From: Clostridiales bacterium
GTDB taxonomy: Bacteria > Bacillota > Clostridia > Christensenellales > Borkfalkiaceae
Assembly: GCA_015055525.1 (NCBI GenBank)
Contig: SVHZ01000002.1
Coordinates: 1 to 64,000, forward strand
Reading direction: 5' to 3'
Length of the DNA stretch: 64,000 bases
Positions 15,753 to 24,353 of this stretch are shown here, piece after piece (the first letter of the stretch is position 1; each line of letters begins with the position of its first letter). A program made the translations under genes and the position numbers. The notes beneath the pieces were generated by a model. The model made no database searches. It saw only the letters and a list, made by a program, of their open reading frames with translations, and was not told the origin of the DNA.

Positions 15753-17177
15753 ATGTTCAGTTCAGCAAAAGACGTTATTAAGTTTATCAAAGACAACGAT
15801 ATTAAGATGGTTGATTTTAAGATGGTTGATATCAACGGTCAATTCCGCCACGTTACTATTCCTGCAACTTCTTTTAGTGAAGAAACTATGAAAGACGGTA
15901 TCGGGTTCGATGCGTCTAACTATGGTTACGCAGTAGTAGAAAAAAGTGATATGGTGTTTATTCCAGACCCGACGACCGCTATGGTAGAGCCGTTTTCTGA
16001 AATACCAACCCTTTCAATGAGCGGTAACGCTATGATTATTGATTATCCTAGCAACCGTCCGCTTGACCAATATCCAAGAAATATCGTTTTGGCTGCTGAA
16101 AAATATCTTAAAGATTCGGGCGTTGCAGATGAAATGCATATTCTTCCCGAATTTGAATTTTATCTTTTTGACGACGTTAATTGGTCGGTTCAACCATATA
16201 ATATCTCTATGAATATTGACGCTAACCAAGCGTACTGGAACAGCGGTGTTGACGGTAAGGGCGTAGTAGTTCCCAAGCAAAAAAATTACCATATCGCAAA
16301 ACCTTACGACACGTCTTACGAGTGCCGTAGCGAAATGTGTATGCTTATTGAAAAAGCAGGTATTCCAGTTAAATATCATCATCCCGAAGTTGGCGCTGCT
16401 GGTCAATACGAGATTGAGCCTAAGCCCGGCAAACTTGGAAAAATGGCAGACGGCACAATGATGATAAAGTACATTATTCAAAACACCGCCTTAAAATACG
16501 GAAAGAGCGCAACGTTTATGCCAAAGCCCGTTTACGGCGAGGCGGGTAGCGGGATGCACGTTCATATCCTTTTATTCAAAGACGGCAAGCCCGTGTTCTC
16601 CGATGATAACGGATATTCTCATTTATCAAAAGAAGCGCACTACTTTATCGGTGGCTTGTTAAAACACATCGGTTCTCTTTGTGCAATCACAAATCCAAGC
16701 ACTAACTCTTTCAAGCGTTTAGTTCCGGGGTTTGAAGCGCCCGTAACCGTAGGTTACGCAACGAGCAATCGTAGCGCGGTAATTAGAATACCAGCGTACG
16801 CTAAGCGCCCTGAAGAAAGAAGATTTGAAATTAGAAACCCCGACGCTACTTGTAACCCGTATTTCTGCTACGCGGCGCTCTTAATGGCGGGGCTTGACGG
16901 TATTAAGAATAAAATCGACCCCAAAGAAAACGGTTGGGGACCTTATGATTTTAACCTTTTCAATCTTCCTGAAGAAGAAAAGAAAAAACTTCAAGGTCTT
17001 CCCACTTCGCTTGATAAGGCTCTTGATGAACTTGAAAAAGATTATGAATATCTTACCGCAGGCGGAGTGTTCCCCGAAGCGCTTATTAAAAAGTTTATCC
17101 AAACAAAGCGTGAAGAGTGCCGTAAACTTTCAATTATTCCAAATCCTGCCGAATTTGAAAAATATTATAATTGTTAA
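15753..17177 (+). CDS. glnA: Glutamine synthetase, type I
   Basis: 474 residues behind AAGGAG. It makes glutamine from glutamate, ammonia and ATP. Visible family blocks include the N-terminal beta-grasp (about 15-100), metal-binding EFEFYL, AAGQYEIE, the ATP/metal block YGEAGSGMHVH, NSFKRLVPG-EAP, and NRSAVIRIP with RRFEIRNPD. No adenylylation-site motif of the NLYDLP type is seen near the C-terminus, as in the alpha subgroup of Bacillota. It is monocistronic between its promoter and the 17184 terminator. Confidence 0.96.
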   Translation: MFSSAKDVIKFIKDNDIKMVDFKMVDINGQFRHVTIPATSFSEETMKDGIGFDASNYGYAVVEKSDMVFIPDPTTAMVEPFSEIPTLSMSGNAMIIDYPSNRPLDQYPRNIVLAAEKYLKDSGVADEMHILPEFEFYLFDDVNWSVQPYNISMNIDANQAYWNSGVDGKGVVVPKQKNYHIAKPYDTSYECRSEMCMLIEKAGIPVKYHHPEVGAAGQYEIEPKPGKLGKMADGTMMIKYIIQNTALKYGKSATFMPKPVYGEAGSGMHVHILLFKDGKPVFSDDNGYSHLSKEAHYFIGGLLKHIGSLCAITNPSTNSFKRLVPGFEAPVTVGYATSNRSAVIRIPAYAKRPEERRFEIRNPDATCNPYFCYAALLMAGLDGIKNKIDPKENGWGPYDFNLFNLPEEEKKKLQGLPTSLDKALDELEKDYEYLTAGGVFPEALIKKFIQTKREECRKLSIIPNPAEFEKYYNC

Positions 17178-17183
17178 AAATCA

Positions 17184-17215
17184 AAAAAACTCCGCATTTT
17201 GCGGAGTTTTTTTAT
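17184..17215 (+). terminator. glnA terminator
   Basis: AACTCCGC pairs with GCGGAGTT, followed by a T run. The malY-like gene terminator at 18454-18481 uses the same CTCCGC stem. Confidence 0.85.
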
Positions 17216-17223
17216 TCTAACGC

Positions 17224-17252
17224 TTGATATAAAAATTTTAGTATGTTACAAT
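17224..17252 (+). promoter_or_regulatory. Promoter of the MalY-like gene
   Basis: TTGATA (17224-17229), 17-bp spacer, TACAAT (17247-17252); the start codon is at 17282 behind GGGAG. Confidence 0.75.
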
Positions 17253-17281
17253 GAGTTTATAAATTAAACGGGAGATTTTTT

Positions 17282-18451
17282 ATGATTTACGATTTTGATA
17301 AACCTATAGATCGTAGAATTTCAGGCGCAGTTAAGTGGGTTGACCTTCCTCAAGGTATTATCCCTATGAATATTGCCGATATGGAATTTAGGCTTATGCC
17401 AGAAGTTATCGAAGAGATGAAAAAAGTTGCAGATTACGGTGACTTTGGTTATATAGGCATGCTTGATAGCGATTATCAAGCCGTTCTTGATTGGATTGAA
17501 AAAAGAAGAAAAGTTAAAGTTCCAAGAGAGCATATAATAGCAACGCCGGGCGTTTTGTACGCCGCGCGCATCGCCCTTTCAATTTTAACGGAGCCGGGCG
17601 ATAAAGTTATAGTTCAAACCCCGCTCCACACTCCGTCAATTGCAACTCCTTGCATAATGGATAGAATTAAACTTGAAAATAGGCTTATTTATAAAGACGG
17701 AAATTACTATATCGATTACGATAATTTAGAAGATCTTTTCAAGCAAGGCGCAAAAGTTTTAATGATGTGCGCTCCGCAAAACCCAACGGGTAGAGTTTGG
17801 ACTTATGAAGAACTTACTAAAGTCGGTGAAATTGTAGCAAAATACAACGGATATATCATCGCCGATGAAATTCATAGCGATATTGTTTGGGGAGATAACG
17901 TTCACGTTTCTCCAACGCAAATTCCCGTTATAATGGATAGGTCGATTGCGGTATTTTCTACGTCGAAAACTTTTAATATGGGTGGTTTCCACGTCGGAAC
18001 AGCCATTGTTCCAAACGCTGAACTTAGAGAAAAAATGGTCAAGGCGTTTTACAGTATCGGCCACGTTTGCGATAGGCCTGCGGTTATGTGTTTAAGGGCG
18101 CAAACGGCGGCGTATACTAAGGGCGAAAATTGGCTTAACCAAATGCTTTCTTACGTTGATAAAAACTTTGATTATACCTTAAAAGCGTTTGAGTCAACGC
18201 CTATTAAAGCCTCTCACCCCGAAGGAACGTTCCTTCTTTGGTGCGATATAGACTCGCTCGGATGGGACGCTGAAAAACTTAGAAACGTTATGTTTAACGA
18301 CTGGAAAGTTTTACCCGACCCCGGCAGTTATTACGACACTAAAGATTGGGCGACTTACACAGGCAGAGAACACCATATAAGGCTTAACCTTGCCCTTCCA
18401 AGGCCAACGCTCGTTGAAGCGATTGATAGAATAGTTAAATATTTTAAGTAA
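17282..18451 (+). CDS. MalY/PatB-type PLP aminotransferase (cystathionine beta-lyase)
   Basis: 389 residues, fold-type I PLP enzyme. It begins with the family block FDKPIDRR and NIADMEFR. The internal-aldimine lysine lies in STSKTFNMGGF, the cofactor pocket in CAPQNPTGRVW and ADEIHSDIV, and the C-terminal arginine in HHIRLNLALPR. MalY/PatB enzymes cleave C-S bonds of cystathionine or cysteine conjugates to give a thiol, pyruvate and ammonia. It is a single-gene unit with its own promoter and terminator. Substrate cannot be fixed; a general class I aminotransferase remains possible. Confidence 0.9.
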   Translation: MIYDFDKPIDRRISGAVKWVDLPQGIIPMNIADMEFRLMPEVIEEMKKVADYGDFGYIGMLDSDYQAVLDWIEKRRKVKVPREHIIATPGVLYAARIALSILTEPGDKVIVQTPLHTPSIATPCIMDRIKLENRLIYKDGNYYIDYDNLEDLFKQGAKVLMMCAPQNPTGRVWTYEELTKVGEIVAKYNGYIIADEIHSDIVWGDNVHVSPTQIPVIMDRSIAVFSTSKTFNMGGFHVGTAIVPNAELREKMVKAFYSIGHVCDRPAVMCLRAQTAAYTKGENWLNQMLSYVDKNFDYTLKAFESTPIKASHPEGTFLLWCDIDSLGWDAEKLRNVMFNDWKVLPDPGSYYDTKDWATYTGREHHIRLNLALPRPTLVEAIDRIVKYFK

Positions 18452-18453
18452 AC

Positions 18454-18483
18454 AAAAAACTCCGCTAGTCGCGGAGTTTTTAT
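18454..18483. terminator. Bidirectional terminator
   Basis: AACTCCGC pairs with GCGGAGTT around TAGTC, with A and T runs. It lies between the convergent MalY-like and AEC transporter genes. Confidence 0.85.
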
Positions 18484-18484
18484 T

Positions 18485-19474
18485 TTACAGTAAAGCCGTA
18501 AAGAGCAAGAACATTAACGGTATCGTTATTATGCAACATATACACGCAAGTAAAACGTACGACGTTGCCGACTTTCCGTCACCCCCGTATAAAGTGGGAT
18601 AAAGCGCGGTACTTGTTGCGCACGGCATTGCAAGCAAGAAAACGAGAACGTACTTGATAGTTTCGGCAATAGGTAAAAAGCAAACGCAAAGCATAGTAAC
18701 GATAGCCATTAGCACAAGTTTCATAAAGCAAACTAAATAGCCGTACCCGTCAAGGAAAAGGCCTTTGAAGTTAGCGCCCGCAAGTTTCATACCGATAACC
18801 GTCATAGAAAGCGGAGTTACGGTATCGCCTATAACGTTGATACTGTTAACTAACTTTGAAACTATCGTTGAAAGAGTTGTTCCCGGGGTTGGAAGTTTAA
18901 CGAAGGGAACTTTTACCGTAAAGAATAAAACGAAGCCTATAATTACCGCTATAATCGTTGGGTTAGTGATAATCTTTTTGAGTGAAACGTTCTTTTTGTC
19001 ACCCGTTACGATATACACGCCAAGCGTCCAACTTAAAACGTTAAAGATTGCAACTACAACTGCGGCGTAAATCATAACTTCGCCAAGGTACTCCGAGCCG
19101 GCAAACACCATTTGAAGAAAGGGAAAACCCATAAATCCGCAGTTAGAAAACATTGAGCCGTAGCGAACGACTCTTTGCTTATCAACGTTGTTTTTGATTT
19201 TAATAACCAAGCAAACTATGCCTGCCATTATCAAGTGAACGACAACGGTAATAAGAGCAACTATTAAAACGTTCAAGCCGATTTCTTGATTAAATCTCGT
19301 GTTTTGAAAGCCCATTAAAACCATACACGGTTGAGCGCCGTATAAAACGAAAGTTGAAAACGCCGATTGAGCCTTTTCGCCTAAAAGTTTGGTTTTAGTA
19401 AGCAAAAAACCTGGAACGGCTAATAAAACTAATGAAACTACCGCTATTAAAACGGTTAAAAAACTTATTTGCAT
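18485..19474 (-). CDS. AEC-family (auxin efflux carrier type) transporter
   Basis: 329 residues with about ten hydrophobic segments in two groups of five, separated by a charged loop near residues 150-175 (VTGDKKNVSLKK). The N-terminal LVLLAVPGFLLTK and mid-protein CGFMGFPFLQ blocks are typical of bacterial AEC permeases, which export or exchange small organic acids such as malate or malonate. It overlaps no gene but lies 9 bp after the PAP2 gene on the same strand, so the two are probably cotranscribed. Substrate unknown. Confidence 0.88.
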   Translation of the reverse strand: MQISFLTVLIAVVSLVLLAVPGFLLTKTKLLGEKAQSAFSTFVLYGAQPCMVLMGFQNTRFNQEIGLNVLIVALITVVVHLIMAGIVCLVIKIKNNVDKQRVVRYGSMFSNCGFMGFPFLQMVFAGSEYLGEVMIYAAVVVAIFNVLSWTLGVYIVTGDKKNVSLKKIITNPTIIAVIIGFVLFFTVKVPFVKLPTPGTTLSTIVSKLVNSINVIGDTVTPLSMTVIGMKLAGANFKGLFLDGYGYLVCFMKLVLMAIVTMLCVCFLPIAETIKYVLVFLLAMPCATSTALYPTLYGGDGKSATSYVLLACICCIITIPLMFLLFTALL

Positions 19475-19483
19475 AGTAAATTA

Positions 19484-20158
19484 TTAGTTAGAAGATTTTT
19501 CAGATTGTTTTTCTCTTATAAAAGTTACAGCGGTGTAGAATAAAGAAATTAAAGCGCACGATAAGATAATTCCGCCGATTATATCGGTAAGCCAATGCGC
19601 GCCGGATAAAAGCCTTGTAACAACGGTTGCAAGCATAATAAATCCGCCAACTGCGTAAGCGCCAATTTGCAATTTTTTATTGCTGATAAAGTCTTTTACT
19701 AAAATGAGCGCGGAAGATATAACGCAGAGTGAAAGCAAAGTGTGAGAAGACGGATAAGACGCTTCAAGTTCGCCTTCCATTAAAACGGGGCGGTAGTTGA
19801 TAACGATTACTTCAAACGCAAGGTAGAAAATAAACGTTAAAACGTAGAAACACGCAAGAGCGTAAATTTTAGCGTCAACTTTTTTGAAACTTTTGCCCTT
19901 TATAAGTTGATATAAACCAAGGATAACAAAACAGCCGATAACGATAAAGGTAACAAAACCAAAAACTTCTGATATTTTATAGAAAGTTTCGTTAAAACCG
20001 ATTGCGCTTGCTACTATAAGGTTTAATGAGCAAAAACCTATTTCAGATGCAAACGGACCCGCGTTACATACGCCGACGAATTTAACAAGTAGCGTGAACG
20101 CTATAAAAATTAAAAATAATGCGCCCGTTAAAATTAAATTTGATTTGAGTGTTTTCAT
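19484..20158 (-). CDS. PAP2-family membrane phosphatase
   Basis: 224 residues with five to six membrane segments, started behind AAAGGGAG. The three phosphatase blocks are present: a basic Kx..RP-like block (NYRPVL), PSSH, and SR-x5-H-x3-D as TRLLSGAHWLTD. PAP2 enzymes dephosphorylate lipid phosphates such as phosphatidate or undecaprenyl diphosphate at the outer face of the membrane. It heads a probable two-gene unit with the AEC transporter. Confidence 0.9.
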   Translation of the reverse strand: MKTLKSNLILTGALFLIFIAFTLLVKFVGVCNAGPFASEIGFCSLNLIVASAIGFNETFYKISEVFGFVTFIVIGCFVILGLYQLIKGKSFKKVDAKIYALACFYVLTFIFYLAFEVIVINYRPVLMEGELEASYPSSHTLLSLCVISSALILVKDFISNKKLQIGAYAVGGFIMLATVVTRLLSGAHWLTDIIGGIILSCALISLFYTAVTFIREKQSEKSSN

Positions 20159-20235
20159 AAAAACTCCCTTTTTAGTTCAGTAATAAAATTATATCACGCT
20201 AATTGAACCTAAGTCAACAGGAAAATACTAGGGTA

Positions 20236-20264
20236 TTGACTTTGACGCTCATTTTTGTTATTAT
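20236..20264 (+). promoter_or_regulatory. Promoter of the nucleotide-sugar dehydratase gene
   Basis: TTGACT (20236-20241), 17-bp spacer, TATTAT (20259-20264). Further TATA-like sequence follows, so the exact start site is open. Confidence 0.6.
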
Positions 20265-20318
20265 ATAAATAAGTATGGTATATTATACTTAAATTTTAGT
20301 ATAATAGTTGGGGTAAAA

Positions 20319-22157
20319 ATGAGCAGAAGAAACGAAGTAAAGATAAACCATGAATTTTTTGCTATTTTAGGAGACGTAATAGCAATTTTTTTGTCTGCAT
20401 TTATCGCCATAATCTTGCAAGATAAAGGGCACGTTATTAGTTACCTTGACGTTATTTGGGCAGTTATAAACGTTGTAGTTATCACTTGCTCTTTTCATTT
20501 TTTAGGCTACTATTCTCTCGTGTTCAAGATGTTTAGCGTTAAAGGCGTTGTCAAAACGATATGCTTGATAATAGCCGTTGCAGGTCTTAATCTCTTATTC
20601 GCTTTTATTTCAGGGCTTGGCGTTGTAAACTACGTTGGCGTGCTTTACTTTATGGCGCTTTCAGTAACTTCAACCTTGCTTATTATGTTTATAAGAAAAA
20701 TCGTTCCAGTTGTTCTTTCCAAGTCAAGTAAGAGTAGCAAAACGAGAGTTATGGTCGTTGGCGCGGGCGATGCGGGCGTTCAACTCATCAAAGATATGAT
20801 TGAATTTCGCCACGTTAAATATATCCCCGTTTGCGTAGTTGACGATGACCCTAAAAAGCAAGGCGAGTACGTTGGCGGTGTTAAAGTTTGCGGTACGATT
20901 GACGACGTTAAGGAAGTTGCCGAAAAATACAAGGTAGAAGAAATTTTCGTTTCAATTCCATCTGCAAGCATTAGAACTCGTGAAGAAATCGTTAAAAAGT
21001 GTAAATCTACCGGGTGTATCGTAAAAACGCTCCCCGACGTTGCTGAAGTAGCCAGCGGTAAAATTACCGTTGCTCACTTGCTCCCCGTTGGCGTTGAAGA
21101 ACTTTTAGGTCGTTCTCAAACCAAAGTCGACCTTACTCAGATTAAAGGTTACATTGAAGATAAGGTAGTTTTAGTTACGGGTGGCGGCGGCTCGATTGGT
21201 AGTGAACTCTGCCGTCAAATAGCAACTTTTACTCCAAAACAACTTATAATTTTAGATTATTATGAAAATAACGCCTATGAAATTCAGCAAGAACTTTTAA
21301 GAAAACACCAAGATCTTAACTTGCTCGTTTTGATAGCGAATATTCGTGAAAAAGATAAGATAAGAAAAGTTTTCGATACTTATAGACCGCAAATAGTTTT
21401 CCACGCCGCGGCGCACAAGCACGTTCCACTTATGGAAACAAGCCCTAACGAAGCGGTTAAGAACAACGTTTTTGGAACTCTTAACGTAGCGAGAGCGGCA
21501 GACGAGTTTGAGGTTGAAACTTTCGTTCAAATTTCTACCGATAAAGCAGTTAACCCAACTAACATTATGGGCGCAACTAAGCGCATTTGCGAAATGATAA
21601 TTCAAACTATCGGCAAGCACTCTAAAAAAACCAACTTTGTTGCCGTAAGGTTTGGCAACGTTTTAGGCTCTAACGGTTCGGTAATTCCCTTATTCAAAAA
21701 GCAAATTGAAGAAGGCGGTCCCGTTACCGTAACGCACAAAGATATCGTTAGATATTTTATGACGATAAAAGAGGCTGTATCGTTAGTATTGCAAGCGGGA
21801 GCGTTTGCAAAGCGCGGTCAAATATTCGTTTTAGATATGGGCGCGCCTGTAAAAATTTACGATTTAGCCGAAAACCTTATAAGGCTTTCCGGTTACGAAC
21901 CGCACGTTGACATTGATATTGTTTGCACAGGTCTTCGCCCCGGCGAAAAACTTTACGAAGAAAGGCTTATGGAAGAAGAAGGTTTGCAAAAGACTCAAAA
22001 CGGTTTAATTAGCATAGCAAAGCCTATCGAACTTGACGAAGATCATCTCTGGGCAACTTTAGATAGGTTATATCAAGAAGCTTACGCTGAAACCGACGAT
22101 ATGAAACACTCGGTTAAAGAGCTAGTAGACACCTACACCATTTTTAAGCCTCTTTAA
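20319..22157 (+). CDS. Membrane UDP-sugar 4,6-dehydratase (CapD/PglF type)
   Basis: 612 residues. Four membrane segments occupy residues about 12-125. A first Rossmann domain carries GAGDAGVQ near 150, and the catalytic SDR domain carries TGGGGSIGSEL near 290. The catalytic block is ISTDKAVNPTNIMGATK, where Met replaces the usual SDR tyrosine, as in membrane-bound 4,6-dehydratases. These enzymes convert UDP-GlcNAc to the 4-keto-6-deoxy sugar that starts synthesis of di-amino or fucosamine-type sugars for capsule, lipid-linked oligosaccharide or glycoprotein. The gene is alone, without other polysaccharide genes nearby. Confidence 0.93.
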   Translation: MSRRNEVKINHEFFAILGDVIAIFLSAFIAIILQDKGHVISYLDVIWAVINVVVITCSFHFLGYYSLVFKMFSVKGVVKTICLIIAVAGLNLLFAFISGLGVVNYVGVLYFMALSVTSTLLIMFIRKIVPVVLSKSSKSSKTRVMVVGAGDAGVQLIKDMIEFRHVKYIPVCVVDDDPKKQGEYVGGVKVCGTIDDVKEVAEKYKVEEIFVSIPSASIRTREEIVKKCKSTGCIVKTLPDVAEVASGKITVAHLLPVGVEELLGRSQTKVDLTQIKGYIEDKVVLVTGGGGSIGSELCRQIATFTPKQLIILDYYENNAYEIQQELLRKHQDLNLLVLIANIREKDKIRKVFDTYRPQIVFHAAAHKHVPLMETSPNEAVKNNVFGTLNVARAADEFEVETFVQISTDKAVNPTNIMGATKRICEMIIQTIGKHSKKTNFVAVRFGNVLGSNGSVIPLFKKQIEEGGPVTVTHKDIVRYFMTIKEAVSLVLQAGAFAKRGQIFVLDMGAPVKIYDLAENLIRLSGYEPHVDIDIVCTGLRPGEKLYEERLMEEEGLQKTQNGLISIAKPIELDEDHLWATLDRLYQEAYAETDDMKHSVKELVDTYTIFKPL

Positions 22158-22628
22158 GCCGTTATAAACTTCGCAATACTGCGTTAACTGTCAAGCCGTT
22201 GCACTAACAATGACCAACAAGGTCTATTGTTACCGCACCGTCTTGCCGAGCCTTGTCTTGCTTGTTTCTAGCGTCTTAAAATAAGAGCATTTAATATGCT
22301 TAGCATTTTGACTTCGACAACCAAAAAGGTCTATTGTACCCGATAACTTGCCGTCGAGCCTCGCCTAGCTTGTTTCTAACGTCTTAAAATTTTAATCTGT
22401 TATAAGCGTCGTTATACATTGTTACTGCGATTTTTTAACACTTCGTTGACCAGCAAGGTCTAACTCAGCGTTAAAAAATCTTGTGCCTCGTCTAACTCGC
22501 TTCTAACGTCTTAAAATAATAGCATTTAATATGCTTAGCATTTTGACTTCGATGACCAAAAAGGTCTATCTCAGCCTATCGACTTCGTGAGCCTTGCCTA
22601 ATACCCAAACTAACGTCTTAAAATACTT
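22155..22628 (+). repeat. Cluster of four dispersed hairpin repeats
   Basis: Four diverged copies of a roughly 100-130 bp element lie head to tail here. Shared parts are GTTATAA...CGTTATAC at the left, a central GACC-AAMAA-GGTC hairpin, and GCCTYGYCTAACTTGTTTCTAACGTCTTAAAAT at the right. Arms outside the central hairpin differ between copies but pair within each: AACAAT/ATTGTT in the first, the 11-bp GATTTTTTAAC (22429-22439) with GTTAAAAAATC (22470-22480) in the third. No reading frame is credible in this 516-bp gap. Confidence 0.75.
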
Positions 22629-22640
22629 ATTCAACTAAAC

Positions 22641-22671
22641 AAAAAAAAGCACGCGGTTGCGTGCTTTTTGT
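22641..22671. terminator. Bidirectional terminator
   Basis: AAAGCACGC pairs with GCGTGCTTT around GGTT, with flanking A and T runs. It ends the MFS gene on the minus strand and the dehydratase transcript on the plus strand. Confidence 0.85.
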
Positions 22672-22673
22672 TT

Positions 22674-23891
22674 TTATGATTTTTTAATGAGAACGTTTAA
22701 TATCAGAGCAATAAAAGTTAATGCTAAAAGCATTATAAACGTTACCGTGTAACCGCCCGTGGCTTCGAGAACAGCGTTTGACGCCGTTGCTATAAACGAG
22801 CCTACCATTACGGTAAAAGTCATCAAAGCCATATTGTTTGAAAAATGTTTTAAGCCAAAGTGAGATGACGTGAACGCCGAAGTTATAGTTGGGCAAGCCC
22901 CGTAAGACATACCCGTTAAACAAACCCCAACAACACATAAAACCAACGAATTTATCGAAACGGCAAGTAAAGTTACAGATGCGGCAAGTATTGTTAAAAG
23001 GTTAGCCGAAATCATAGTTTTTTTGCATCCTATAACGTCAAAAACCGCTCCCGTAATAATTCTTCCTATACCGTTGCAAACGGATAATATTCCAACGAGC
23101 GAAACGGCTAAAGTTTCGGGTGCGTTAACTGAAAGAGCCAAGTCTTTTGCAAAACTTATTACCGAACTTCCAACTGCCGCTAAAAACGATATACATATAA
23201 ACGCCATCCAAAACGACGGGCGACAAAGCATTTGTTTAGCCGTTAAATCTTGCGTTATTTCTTGACTTCTTGAGTTGGAAATTTTCTTTTCGGGAAGTGG
23301 GAAATCTTCGCTAGGCTTTTTAAGGATGATGCCCGAAAGAGTTAAAATAACGAAAATTGCCACACCGATTATCACATACGTTGCGCGCCAACCGATTGCG
23401 CTTTTGAACAAAGCGTCCGCCAAGTTTCCAAGAATAAGCGCAGATGCGCCAAACCCCATCATTAAGCATCCTGAACACAAGCCTTTTTTATCTGGAAACC
23501 AAGCGCTTAGCGTTGCAATTACAACGTTATACGAAATTCCTATTCCTACACCTGCTAAAACGCCGTAAGTTAAATAGAGAAGAATAACTGACTTTCCTGA
23601 AAGGATAGCCGTTAATAAAAAGCCTAATAATGATAACGTTCCCGCTAAAATAAGCGCAATTTTATGCCCCAAGCGTTTAGAGATTTGCGCTCCTAAAAGT
23701 CCACCCACGCAAAAAAAAGTCATAGCCAAAGTGAAGTTTAGCGAAAGTTCTGAAACGCCCCAACCAAATTCCGTTGAAAGCGGAGATTTGAGAATTGACC
23801 AAGTGTAGAGAACGCCCGCAAAGAGCATAGCGATTACGCCAACCACCATATACGTCCAGCGAACTGATAATTTTTTATTTGTTTCGTTCAT
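22674..23891 (-). CDS. MFS transporter, OFA (oxalate/formate antiporter) family-like
   Basis: 405 residues, twelve predicted membrane segments, started behind TTAGGAG. The N-terminal WTYMVVGVIAMLFAGVLYTWSI with FGWGVSELSLNFT is the typical first-helix pattern of the OFA branch of the major facilitator superfamily, whose members exchange small monocarboxylic or dicarboxylic acids. A monocarboxylate role would suit export of propionate or acetate from the adjacent microcompartment pathway or import of branched-chain acids. That is inference only. Confidence 0.85.
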   Translation of the reverse strand: MNETNKKLSVRWTYMVVGVIAMLFAGVLYTWSILKSPLSTEFGWGVSELSLNFTLAMTFFCVGGLLGAQISKRLGHKIALILAGTLSLLGFLLTAILSGKSVILLYLTYGVLAGVGIGISYNVVIATLSAWFPDKKGLCSGCLMMGFGASALILGNLADALFKSAIGWRATYVIIGVAIFVILTLSGIILKKPSEDFPLPEKKISNSRSQEITQDLTAKQMLCRPSFWMAFICISFLAAVGSSVISFAKDLALSVNAPETLAVSLVGILSVCNGIGRIITGAVFDVIGCKKTMISANLLTILAASVTLLAVSINSLVLCVVGVCLTGMSYGACPTITSAFTSSHFGLKHFSNNMALMTFTVMVGSFIATASNAVLEATGGYTVTFIMLLALTFIALILNVLIKKS

Positions 23892-23945
23892 AATAAACTC
23901 CTAATTTAACTTTATTATAACAAATAAAAAAACTAAAAACAAGTA

Positions 23946-23983
23946 AAAACAGACGGCGGAGAAAATTCTCCGCCGTCTGTTTT
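23946..23983. terminator. Strong terminator at the end of the microcompartment operon
   Basis: AACAGACGGCGGAGAA pairs perfectly with TTCTCCGCCGTCTGTT, with A and T runs. It ends the minus-strand operon after the small McdB-like gene and isolates it from the MFS gene promoter. Confidence 0.85.
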
Positions 23984-24035
23984 GCTGTGTCTAACTGAAT
24001 AAGATCACGTTTGTTGTCAACTATAAGTTGTTTTT

Positions 24036-24353
24036 TTAGAGTAAATAAATGGGAAGTTCTTCGCCACAAGCGTAAGACTTGCCGGGTTTTTCTTCCGCTT
24101 TTTTAGCAGGTTTTTTTGCTACCGTCTTTTTAGCGGTAGTTTTTTTAGCGCTTGGCTTTTTAACTTCTTCTTTTTTAACTTCTTCAGTTTTAGGTTCTTC
24201 TATCTTGTTTTCAACTTGGCTTTCAACCATATTCATAACTTGCTCGCTAGTTGCGCCGATAACCGTGCTATTAACCATATCTGGAGCCTCCGTTTTAACG
24301 TTACTATAACCGTTGTTTTCTACTCTTTTGATTGCATTTTTACCTATTGGCAT
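24036..24353 (-). CDS. Small basic protein, putative McdB-like partner of ParA
   Basis: 105 residues, overlapping the end of the ParA gene by 14 bp. The N-terminus MPIGKNAIKRVENNGYS is basic and probably structured. The middle is disordered (EEPKTEEVKKEEVKK) and is followed by a Lys/Ala/Pro/Thr low-complexity stretch of about 35 residues. The end is YACGEELPIYLL. Small, low-complexity proteins encoded beside ParA ATPases in carboxysome loci (McdB) tie the ATPase to the shell. The basic N-terminus could stimulate ParA and the C-terminal tail could bind cargo. No sequence similarity to a known McdB can be claimed. Confidence 0.7.
   Translation of the reverse strand: MPIGKNAIKRVENNGYSNVKTEAPDMVNSTVIGATSEQVMNMVESQVENKIEEPKTEEVKKEEVKKPSAKKTTAKKTVAKKPAKKAEEKPGKSYACGEELPIYLL

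Noticed and set aside
16014-16481. 155-codon reading frame opposite glnA
   Set aside because: It is the antisense shadow of a highly conserved gene, with no promoter, ribosome site or plausible protein composition.
22155-22628. Retron or reverse-transcriptase-linked repeat
   Set aside because: No reverse transcriptase gene occurs in the window, so the element cannot be tied to one.
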